A stretch of DNA of 40,841 nt, taken from assembly GCA_943788245.1 (NCBI GenBank), contig CALSPN010000023.1:1-40841 (forward strand), in the 5' to 3' direction. The first letter of the stretch is position 1. Every line of letters begins with the position of its first letter. Below, in pieces: positions 33,349 through 40,841 of the stretch. Source of the stretch: an uncultured Verrucomicrobiae bacterium. GTDB taxonomy: Bacteria > Verrucomicrobiota > Verrucomicrobiia > Limisphaerales > AAA164-E04. The notes under the pieces were generated by a model that saw only the letters and a program-made list of their open reading frames with translations, did not search any database and was not told the DNA's origin. A program made the position numbers and the translations under genes.

Positions 33349-34518
33349 TTAGTGAAGTCGTCCCACACCGAACTGATCCCCATTTGCGACTCCCTTTCCT
33401 TCTTTCTTGAAAATTTCCACCATTTTTTCGCTGGATACGGTATTGTGATGCTCATCTTTCAGTAGATAAAGAACCTCCCGCCGCCTTGCATGAATCACCT
33501 CACCGCTTGAAGGATAAGCGTATTGCCCGTCCATGCTGAAGGTCACCCATCCGGGCATGTCACTCAAAGGAATGGTTGTTTGTTGCTGGTAGGGAGGTTG
33601 TGCACTGAAGATGTGCATGCGCATATTGTGCCCATCACAGACCCATATTTCTTTTTCGTCAGGAGTCAACCCTATGCCGTGACTTGGGTTACCATGACGC
33701 CTCACAGGTCCTTTGTCCCAACCTAAAACTTTCACACTGGCCAGTTTTTCTCCTGATTTCAAATCCCCCACCTCGAAGCCAAGTAATTCGTTGACTGTAA
33801 CGAAAACCCTTGTTTCGGAACTGTCGATTGTAAAAGGCCGCACACCTGCACTGAAAGGACCAATCTTCCGGTCAACAGTGTGTGTTTTTGTATCGGCAAC
33901 ATGGAGGAAGGGGGATGCAATATCTGCCATGTAAGCCCATTGTCCGGAGCTCCCATAGATAGTGTTGTGAGCTCTTGCGTGAACCTTTATTTTGGCGATG
34001 ATCTCACCCGATTCACATTGAACGACGTTCCAGAAATCTTTTTCCAACGAGGGAAGGTACATGATTTTACCATCTGGAGAAATCGCCATTCGATCACATC
34101 CCCCTGCATAAGGCACTTCCCACAGCAATTTTTCAGTTTCCAAATCGATGCGCTGTAAAGAATAGAGTGTCGAAATATAGATACTGTTGAGCTGTTGACT
34201 GACGGCAACGCCTTTCACATTGGCCGGACGTCCATCCGGATGATACCCCTTGGTTGGAATGCGTTTTACGAATTGATGATTGTTATCGATATCAAAAACG
34301 ACCAGACCATGACCACCATACCCAAGGTAATCCCGTATCCCCGGCGTTGCCACGTATAAAAAATGCCCATTCAATCCTTGATCGTCACCTTGGGTTGTGG
34401 CGGTTTGAACCTGAGCAGTGGCGGCAATGGATCCGAGAGCAAGATGGATCGATAAAAGTAAATAGAGAGAGCAGTGAGCAGCAGTTGATTTCATGGTTTT
34501 TTGAATGAATCGAGTCAA
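33349..34518 (-). CDS. YncE-like exported beta-propeller protein
   Basis: 389 residues. ATG 34494 (MKSTAAHCSLYLLLSIHLAL) is a likely start, and the signal ends near SIAATAQ. Repeats are of the YncE/YVTN type: FLYVATPGIRD, GLVVFDIDNNHQFVKRIP, SIYISTLYSLQRIDLETEKL, WEVPYAGGCDRMAISPDGK, RPFTIDSSETRVFVTVNELL and GIGLTPDEKEIWVCDGHN. It ends GDQFGVGRLH, a typical end for the PVC members. It is only 24 nt downstream of the SASA esterase gene, so cotranscribed. A scaffold or binding role is likely and no catalytic residues are seen. Confidence 0.85.
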   Translation of the reverse strand: MTRFIQKTMKSTAAHCSLYLLLSIHLALGSIAATAQVQTATTQGDDQGLNGHFLYVATPGIRDYLGYGGHGLVVFDIDNNHQFVKRIPTKGYHPDGRPANVKGVAVSQQLNSIYISTLYSLQRIDLETEKLLWEVPYAGGCDRMAISPDGKIMYLPSLEKDFWNVVQCESGEIIAKIKVHARAHNTIYGSSGQWAYMADIASPFLHVADTKTHTVDRKIGPFSAGVRPFTIDSSETRVFVTVNELLGFEVGDLKSGEKLASVKVLGWDKGPVRRHGNPSHGIGLTPDEKEIWVCDGHNMRMHIFSAQPPYQQQTTIPLSDMPGWVTFSMDGQYAYPSSGEVIHARRREVLYLLKDEHHNTVSSEKMVEIFKKEGKGVANGDQFGVGRLH

Positions 34519-34542
34519 TAAATTGCTTATGATTTTGATATC

Positions 34543-35829
34543 TCACCTGGAGGAAGGCCCCATAAGTTCAACCATGGATTCTACGAAACCCTTACCAATT
34601 TGGGCCATGATTTTTGCGGAACCCAGATAATGGTATTCCTGATTGGAAACTCCCTTCTCCATGGTTTCCAGTTCACGACTTGTAAACATCTCTGCACGCA
34701 ACTTCTCCCGCATGGATTGTTGTTCTTTTTTTTGCAGATTGCCATTGGAGACGAGCTGTTTCATTTTCCGGTTTAATTCAGCATCTCTGGCTCTTAAGGC
34801 CGTCAGTTCCATATCCCAGTAGTTTTCAGTCAGAACACTTGAAACGTTGCCCTCAAACTCTGGCCAATTGGCTGGAGCTGCCATGGCAGAACGAAAATAT
34901 TGATGAATCCCTGCATAACGTTTTTGTGCGGCTCCATAGCGTTCAACCGGACCCCCCACTCCAATCACACCTATGACAAAAGGCAAATCAGGCGTAGAAA
35001 GATCCCTTCGAACATCCCTGATAAAATGCCCCAGCACATCGCTGTAATGATCATATCCACCGGGTTGATCTCTTCCGGGGTAAACACCGCGGTCAACCAT
35101 ATCATTCCAGCCCTGAAACCAGACCATTCCAGCAAGCTCGTATCCGCATTGCTCATTGTAACCTGGATAAACATCCTTGATATCTTGCAGCACACTCTTC
35201 ACGTGCCCGATCATCAAACGATAATGGAGACCGGTCACGCGTGCCCTCTCGGCCTTGATCTGCTTGAGATCCTTTCCCTGTTTTGCAAACCCCTCTTTTT
35301 GTTGTTCGGTAAACAAATACGGACCGGCAGTTGGGGATCTGAAGTCAGTATGCAAACTCTTGCCACCCCATGCCGTCTTGATAATCAGGATCGGCTCTTC
35401 CAAATGTTTTTGCATGTAGATCCCAAAGGTGTATTCGGGACCTATTTTATCTTCACTCGCTCCAAATCCAACACTCAATCGGCCTTGTTTGACTCCGCTG
35501 TTTGAGAGGTAGGATATCCAAACCTTGTCACATGTCTTGGGTTGTTTTTCTTCATCCTGCATCTCCCTCAAGAGTGGCGATGTCTCTGGATCCATTCCAA
35601 TATGTTCAAAGGTACGAATATGAGCATGCCCCTGCATGTTGGACTGGCCCACTAGAAGAAAGACTTTCAACGGGGTTGCATCCTTGGCCAAACAGCGATC
35701 AAAACAAGTCGTGATACCTGAAACCATAAAGAAGCCGAAAAGACAGTACACTATAGATCTCTTCTTGAGGATTTGCCTGATGAAAAGCGAGCGCCTGTTG
35801 AATCCTGATAAGTTGAGAGTATGCATCAT
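34543..35829 (-). CDS. Sialate O-acetylesterase-like (SASA/CE6-type) protein
   Basis: 428 residues from ATG 35829. The frame is open to 35952, but that part reads as upstream DNA. An internal hydrophobic segment (IVYCLFGFFMVSGI) is a signal or anchor. The GDSL/SGNH-like esterase domain has block I VGQSNMQGHA (catalytic Ser), TAWGGKSL (Gly of the oxyanion hole), MVWFQGWNDM (Asn motif) and a C-terminal EYHYLGSAKIM whose His follows the family D/xxH pattern with the Asp replaced. Members deacetylate sialic acids or plant/algal polysaccharides. It has a hydrophilic Lys/Glu helix before the last block. It leads the run to the propeller and sialidase-like genes. Confidence 0.85.
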   Translation of the reverse strand: MMHTLNLSGFNRRSLFIRQILKKRSIVYCLFGFFMVSGITTCFDRCLAKDATPLKVFLLVGQSNMQGHAHIRTFEHIGMDPETSPLLREMQDEEKQPKTCDKVWISYLSNSGVKQGRLSVGFGASEDKIGPEYTFGIYMQKHLEEPILIIKTAWGGKSLHTDFRSPTAGPYLFTEQQKEGFAKQGKDLKQIKAERARVTGLHYRLMIGHVKSVLQDIKDVYPGYNEQCGYELAGMVWFQGWNDMVDRGVYPGRDQPGGYDHYSDVLGHFIRDVRRDLSTPDLPFVIGVIGVGGPVERYGAAQKRYAGIHQYFRSAMAAPANWPEFEGNVSSVLTENYWDMELTALRARDAELNRKMKQLVSNGNLQKKEQQSMREKLRAEMFTSRELETMEKGVSNQEYHYLGSAKIMAQIGKGFVESMVELMGPSSR

Positions 35830-36047
35830 TTCATGGTCAATGCGAATTTGAGTGTGAGGCACAATCATAGCCAAAAGATCATTCCCGAGGCAACAAAAGT
35901 TGCTTTCCAAATTGCTTACCTTTCCAGTCGCAACAACCCTGGAATAAATCAATCAACACCTGGAGAGTTCAAGAATTCAGTTTTATCCCAGCCATGGAAT
36001 CAGAATCAAACCCGCATCCATTTGCTTCACAGACAGCCCGCTTCCTC

Positions 36048-36081
36048 GCCCTTTAGGACTTGTCCTGAAGGGGCTTTTTTT
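36048..36081 (+). terminator. Intrinsic terminator in the thuA leader
   Basis: The stem GCCCTTTAGGAC pairs with GTCCTGAAGGGGC (one bulged base and one G-T pair) and is directly followed by seven T residues. It ends 27 nt before the ATG of the ThuA gene, and no plus-strand gene precedes it. It could end an unseen small RNA or act as a leader attenuator. Confidence 0.7.
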
Positions 36082-36108
36082 GCAGCATGTAGACATTCCA
36101 ATCAAACT

Positions 36109-37071
36109 ATGAAATCTCCGATTTGTTACCTAACGCTTGCCGCTCTTGCTTTGACTCCTCTGATTCAGGCGGCGACGCCAATGAAGGCTCTGATCATTGA
36201 CGGACAAAACAACCATGGCATGTGGCCTAAAACCACAGTCATGATGAAAAAGTATCTTGAAGAGTCAGGTTTATTCACAGTCGATGTCAAAAGGACTGCC
36301 TATACTTGGAATGGCGATGATTTAATCCCAAAATTCCCAGTAAAATTAGACATCGAGACCACTGCCCTCAAAAAACCAAAACCCGATCCTGATTATGCAC
36401 CTGATTTTTCAGCCTATGACCTTGTCCTATCCAATTTCGGTTGGAATGCTGCTCCTTGGCCTGAGCAAACAAAAAAAGGTCTTGAGAATTTTGTGAGTCA
36501 GGGAGGCGGACTGGTCATCGTCCATGCCGCAGATAATTCCTTTGCCGAATGGGATGCCTACAACCGCATGATTGGACTTGGAGGATGGGGTGGTCGCGAT
36601 GAATCTTCTGGTCCCTATGTGTATTATGACGATCACGGTCACCTTGTTCGGGATACTTCAAAGGGAAGAGGCGGGTCTCACGGCAAACAGCATGAATATC
36701 TGATCGAAGCGCGGGACGCGACGCATCCAATTATCAAGGGTTTACCGAAAAAATGGCTGCATGCAAAGGATGAGCTTTACGACCAACTCCGGGGGCCAGC
36801 CGAAAAAATGCATGTTCTTGCAACAGCATTTGCGGACAAATCAACAGGAGGAAGCGGTCGACATGAACCTATCTTGATGACCATTCAGTTTGGTAGCGGA
36901 CGCGTCTTTCATACTCCAATGGGTCATGCTGATTACTCGATGGAATGCGTTGGTTTTATCACCACACTCGTCAGAGGCTCTGAATGGGCTGCGACGGGAA
37001 AAGTGAGTCAGACAAAAGTGCCTGCAGATTTCCCCACCGCCACTGAGGTTAAGAAAAGAAAATTTGATTGA
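36109..37071 (+). CDS. Exported ThuA-domain protein
   Basis: 320 residues from ATG 36109 (MKSPICYLTLAALALTPLIQ), with a cleavage site near AAT. The open frame upstream to 35821 is ignored because it spans the terminator. ThuA-like (class I amidotransferase-like fold) motifs are ALIIDGQNNHGMWPKTT, YDLVLSNFGWNAAPWPEQTK, GGGLVIVHAADNSFAEW, HPIIKGLPKKWLHAKDELYD and RVFHTPMGHADYS. Related proteins take part in trehalose or keto-sugar use. In PVC bacteria they occur with DUF1080 and DUF1501 proteins. No usual amidotransferase Cys/His pair is expected. A perfect bidirectional terminator follows. Confidence 0.9.
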   Translation: MKSPICYLTLAALALTPLIQAATPMKALIIDGQNNHGMWPKTTVMMKKYLEESGLFTVDVKRTAYTWNGDDLIPKFPVKLDIETTALKKPKPDPDYAPDFSAYDLVLSNFGWNAAPWPEQTKKGLENFVSQGGGLVIVHAADNSFAEWDAYNRMIGLGGWGGRDESSGPYVYYDDHGHLVRDTSKGRGGSHGKQHEYLIEARDATHPIIKGLPKKWLHAKDELYDQLRGPAEKMHVLATAFADKSTGGSGRHEPILMTIQFGSGRVFHTPMGHADYSMECVGFITTLVRGSEWAATGKVSQTKVPADFPTATEVKKRKFD

Positions 37072-37101
37072 TCAGAGTGACAGCTATCATTGGTGCGATT
37101 T

Positions 37102-37140
37102 AAAACAAAAAGCCCGGCTACTTGCCGGGCTTTTTGTTTT
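37102..37140. terminator. Bidirectional intrinsic terminator
   Basis: A perfect inverted repeat: 37102-37118 pairs with 37124-37140 across a 5-nt loop (TACTT). The core is AAAAAGCCCGGC/GCCGGGCTTTTT with T-rich flanks on both strands. It lies between convergent genes (ThuA and DUF1501) and should stop both transcripts. Confidence 0.92.
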
Positions 37141-37181
37141 TTATGATTTTTGACTGAACGGGCCAGCCCATTCAGTTTAAT

Positions 37182-38651
37182 TTAACTGAACAAGCTCGTT
37201 ACCGCTTTGGATTTGACCAATTCGCGAGGTTGATTGAGATGGTTGTAAACGATGGTTTCCGGGTCAATGCCGAAGCTGTGATAAATGGATGCAAGTAGCT
37301 CACCCGGGTGGACTGGATCTACCAGTGGTGCCGATCCCGTTTTATCCGATTCACCGTGAACATAACCGCGTTTGGCCCCACCTCCAGCAACACAGGCCGT
37401 GTAGCAATATGGCCAATGGTCACGACCATCATCACTGTTACTGTTACCTGAAGTACTGACGCCTCTTTGAGGACTGCGACCGAACTCGCCAACGGCAACC
37501 ACAAGTGTTTCTTCAAGCATCCCACGCTGGTCCAGATCGGCAATCAGTGCGGATAAACCACCATCCAGCATGGGAGCGGATTGATTTTTCATACGTTCAC
37601 TCAGATTGACGTGTACATCCCATGAGTGATTGTCGGAGTTGGCTACTTTGGGCCATATCACCTCTACTACGCGGGTTCCAGCTTCGACCAAACGACGGGC
37701 TAACAGACAGCTCTGCCCAAAGGTATTGCGACCATACCAATCACGGGTGGCAATAGATTCCTGCTCAAGATCAAAGGCATCACGCGTTTTGCCTGAAACA
37801 ATTAAATTCAACGCACGGCTGTAATAATCATTTAAATTATAACTGGAGACCGCTTTTTCTATTTCAGGCATGGCTGCATTGATCGAATCCCTTAATTGAG
37901 CCCGACGCTGCAAACGCAAGGCAAAGACATCAGGACGCATTTCCAGATCATCCACCTTGACGTTGTTCATTTTCCCCATGTTCATGTCATCCCCTTCAGG
38001 ATACAGATAATAGGGATCGAAACCCTTGCCAAGAAAGCCGGCCGTACCGCCCTTGCCTACAACATTGCTTTCCTGCAATGGCCGCGGAAGCATGACGAAC
38101 GGCAATACCGGATCAGACGATGGTTTGAGCCGAATGATATTGGAACCAAAGTTAGGGAAATCCTTGGGGCTCGGTGGTTCCAATTGACCGGATGGACTCA
38201 CTTTATCAGTCGTGTAGCCGGTCATCATCTGATAGATGGCAGCGGTATGGTTGAATAAACCATTGGGAGTATAACTCATTGACCGGATCATGGTCATTTT
38301 GTCATTAATTTTCGCCAGCTTGGGAAGCACCTCGGTAAAATGTACGCCGGGTATTTTGGTCGGAATCGTCTTGAATACACTCCTTACATTGTCAGGCACA
38401 TTGATTTTGGGATCCCATAAATCAAGATGACTGGGGCCACCCTGCAGGTAAACCATGATAATGCTTTTTGCTCGCCCCCAACCAGGACCACCTTGGTGGG
38501 ATGAGCCGCTGGCGTGCGCCTGCATTTTGAGCATGGAACCAAGGGAGAGACCAAGCAAACCTGAGCCTCCGACCTTTAAAAGGTCACGTCGTGTCAATTT
38601 CATGCCCCCATCACAGAGATCCGAATTCATGCCTCCAGGTACGGTAATCAT
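37182..38651 (-). CDS. DUF1501 family Tat-exported protein (second copy)
   Basis: 489 residues as read. ATG 38630 ([20 protein letters not shown]) or the Met just before [11 protein letters not shown] are alternative starts. The twin-arginine signal is [23 protein letters not shown]1501 motifs: [70 protein letters not shown] and [18 protein letters not shown]. It is longer than the first copy because of an extra segment with a predicted metal or loop region around [15 protein letters not shown]. It is downstream of the second DUF1549/DUF1553 gene (30-nt gap). Confidence 0.92.
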   Translation of the reverse strand: MITVPGGMNSDLCDGGMKLTRRDLLKVGGSGLLGLSLGSMLKMQAHASGSSHQGGPGWGRAKSIIMVYLQGGPSHLDLWDPKINVPDNVRSVFKTIPTKIPGVHFTEVLPKLAKINDKMTMIRSMSYTPNGLFNHTAAIYQMMTGYTTDKVSPSGQLEPPSPKDFPNFGSNIIRLKPSSDPVLPFVMLPRPLQESNVVGKGGTAGFLGKGFDPYYLYPEGDDMNMGKMNNVKVDDLEMRPDVFALRLQRRAQLRDSINAAMPEIEKAVSSYNLNDYYSRALNLIVSGKTRDAFDLEQESIATRDWYGRNTFGQSCLLARRLVEAGTRVVEVIWPKVANSDNHSWDVHVNLSERMKNQSAPMLDGGLSALIADLDQRGMLEETLVVAVGEFGRSPQRGVSTSGNSNSDDGRDHWPYCYTACVAGGGAKRGYVHGESDKTGSAPLVDPVHPGELLASIYHSFGIDPETIVYNHLNQPRELVKSKAVTSLFS

Positions 38652-38681
38652 AGGTCTTGTTTTTTTGTTATGCTGAACGTG

Positions 38682-40841
38682 TTAGTGATTGAATAAGAAA
38701 GATGGATTATTGATCAATGCCCAGGCAACATCCTGCGCCGCAGTAAGACGTGTATTCTTAATTTGTTGAGAACTCAGGTCAAAAGCTCTCCTTAACTGTT
38801 TCAAAGTCGTATCCATGGGCAAGGGCTGACTGACAAGTTCCAAGCGAGCCTTTAGCTTTGTCACCTGCGGATCTTCAGGGCGAGGTTTCTTAGCCATTTC
38901 CAATGCTTTTTTGAGCTGAAGCAACTGTTTATCTCTCCCCTCGAAGAATGCTTTCAAGGACTGCTGCTGCCCATCACTGCGCTCGTCGGCATTCAGTGCC
39001 AAAATTGAGTCGATGGATAGAGGAATACCCAGGTCGATTTCACCTTCATCACTGGTAATCGATAATCGAAACCGTCCAATCGCGTATTTATCGCCTTGAT
39101 AGTGTTGGGTTAATTTAATCTCTATATGGTAAGATTCATCAGAAACGATCGGATCATTCAGTTCAAAAAGAGCACTGTGATATTGTCCCAATTGAGGCGA
39201 AACTGCCCAACCATTGTTCCCACTCTTGTTACCATCGATGGCATTTTTGACTGGGAAGTTTTGCTGACTGAAATCGGCCTGCGGCTTGTGCAATTTGATT
39301 TTTTTCCATGTATCCGGATCGGAGTCCGGAGCCCATCGAACCTCAATTTCCGTGAGCACGAAGTTTCCGTCATCTGCTCTTCCTGGTCCATTCTTGGGCA
39401 AGGTATCATGAATCAATGCTTCAAGCCGGATGGCCCTCAATGCCTCACCACCTGCTTTTCCTAGCACCACATATTCTGTTTTACCCAGCTTTCCTTCAGC
39501 TTGGATGACAGAATCCCGCTGCAAGACAAGCTTTGTGTCATTGGATGCGGAAACAGACCTGATATCCATTGCTTCCCATGAAGTGCCGGTTTCCGCTGAC
39601 TGACTCCAATGAACGAACCGCTCATCAAAAGTAGCTTCATGATCAGCAAGCGCCTTTTCGTTTTGCTGAACACTTTTTTCCTGTTCTGCGTCCAATTCAG
39701 CTTCCTTCGCTGCAATCGTTTCGAGATAAGCATTCAAGTCTGCCTCAGCATTGGCGACTCGTTTTTGATGTTCCAATTCAATTCGTTTCTGAATGGGAGC
39801 GTAATCACGTTCATAAGACGCCAACTGACTCTCAATGTCTTCGTGGTGTTTTTCAAATCAGATTGAATGCGAGCAGATTCTGCTCAACCTCGGCAGGTCT
39901 GGGAGCACGGTTTAGAATCCTCCAGTACAATTCGTCAATCACCTTGGTGTCATCTGATTGTTTCTTGATCAGATCTGCAATCGCATTGGCAGAGTCAGGA
40001 AATTGCCTGATCGACGGTAGGACCGCTCACCAGCGAAAGAATAGAGCCAAGCTGCAGTTCACTCGAACGTTCGCATTCACAGGCACTCTCTCGGACAGGA
40101 CGTCCGAGATTAGCAAGGAACCCATCGGCTAATTTCACGCCAACATCTGGAAGCTGAACAGCTCGCGTACCGCGTGGCACTCCGGGAAATTCCGGCGCGG
40201 ACCCAGTCACAAAGTAGATGGAATCATGAAGTACTTCAGCCGGCAAACGCTTCGGAGTTGCAATGTGAGAAATTGATTTTGATCGTCTTCATTCCATTCA
40301 TTGGTCTCGATGGACAATTGATACACTCTTGATTTACAGATCGTTCGAATCAGGTGGCGCGCATCAAAGCCACTCTCGACAAAATCCTGAGTCAGCCACT
40401 CCAACAACTCTGGGTTGGAGGGAGGATTCCCTGCCCGAATGTCATCAAGCGGTTCAATCAGGCCCATTCCCATGAGATATCCCCAGACTCTGTTGACATA
40501 GCTTTTTGCAAAATAAGCATTATCCGGACTCGTCATCCAGGAGGCCAATTCATTACGGCGTGTCCCCTCTTTCTCATTACCATCAAAGTCAGCCTCATAA
40601 GGGAAAGATGGGACAGCTGATTTACCGGTCCGCAGATGAGTAACTTCACCCTCGTCTTTTTCATACACGATTTCATACAGTGGCTTACGCCCTTCGACCG
40701 CTGTGCCTCCGATATACTTATCTTTGCTGGTTGGGTCTGCTTTGAATGAAACACGCGCAAAATAAGCTGACATTTCGTAATATTGATCCTGAGTCCAACG
40801 TTCGAATGGGTGATCATGGCATTTATTGCAGTTAAAACGAG
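38682..40841 (-). pseudogene. DUF1549/DUF1553 protein, multiple frameshifts, 5' end outside window
   Basis: Reading from the window end: [20 protein letters not shown] (DUF1549 end), then DUF1553 with [19 protein letters not shown] and [16 protein letters not shown]. The frame shifts near 40270 and 40255 ([19 protein letters not shown] is recovered by removing one A and one T), near 40005 (QAIS to DSANAIADLIKK), and near 39850-39870 (one T and one A missing before KHHEDIESQLASYERD). The last frame, 39824-38682, is a coiled coil (residues about 10-70), a discoidin-like insert (WAPDSDPDTWKKIKL, NAIDGNKSGNNGWAVSP) and the terminal VAWALINNPSFLFNH. It pairs with the following DUF1501 gene. At least five one-base lesions lie within 500 bp. 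Confidence 0.8.

Noticed and set aside
35821..36108. N-terminal extension of the ThuA protein
   Set aside because: It would span an intrinsic terminator and precede a clear signal peptide at 36109.

Overview
The window reads as chromosomal DNA of a planctomycete/verrucomicrobial (PVC) bacterium, most likely Verrucomicrobiota. The marker families are two DUF1549/DUF1553 plus DUF1501 modules, a DUF1080 protein, a ThuA protein, a BamB-like PQQ propeller with a planctomycete-style N terminus, and an ECF sigma factor paired with a membrane Ser/Thr kinase. I see no phage, transposase, CRISPR array or rRNA. One tRNA with anticodon CAU is present. The phylum call is inference from gene content.

Layout. 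0.2-2 kb (-): FmdB-type zinc ribbon protein, then a secreted hypothetical. 2.1-6.6 kb (+): a divergent glycine-cleavage-H-like lipoyl protein translationally coupled (ATGA) to a DUF1549/DUF1553 protein, then DUF1501. 6.6-7.1 kb (-): secreted coiled-coil protein and the tRNA. 7.8-10.3 kb (+): split PQQ propeller and an aldo/keto reductase. 10.3-12.3 kb: a decay zone with gene relics around an intact DUF2238 membrane protein. 12.3-16.8 kb: lipoprotein (-), then an ATGA-coupled set of SBF-type transporter, ECF sigma and Ser/Thr kinase with an extracytoplasmic Cache-like sensor, preceded by a strong inverted repeat. 16.9-24 kb: a dimethylformamidase-beta-like Tat protein (-) diverging from a six-gene run led by DUF5989, carbamoyltransferase and SxtJ. 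24-31 kb: DUF1080, PolX, EamA exporter, TPR protein, GAF histidine kinase, RbsD/FucU-like protein and a scramblase/LURP-like protein. 31-37 kb: a truncated MauG/cytochrome c peroxidase, a sialidase-like BNR protein, a YncE-like propeller, a sialate O-acetylesterase-like esterase and ThuA. 37-40.8 kb (-): the second DUF1501 plus DUF1549/DUF1553 module, running off the window end.

Two themes stand out. First, several genes (near 1.45-1.65, 3.1, 8.67, 10.6-11.8 and 39.85-40.27 kb) are split by one-base indels, several of them in homopolymers, while about 12.3-31 kb is clean. Either local sequence errors or true decay could explain this. Second, there are two compact operons with strong internal coupling and no obvious textbook role: transporter/ECF/kinase, and the carbamoyltransferase unit. 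These are the best candidates for undescribed systems. The 31-37 kb block plus the DUF1080/ThuA genes suggests breakdown of acetylated or complex glycans.
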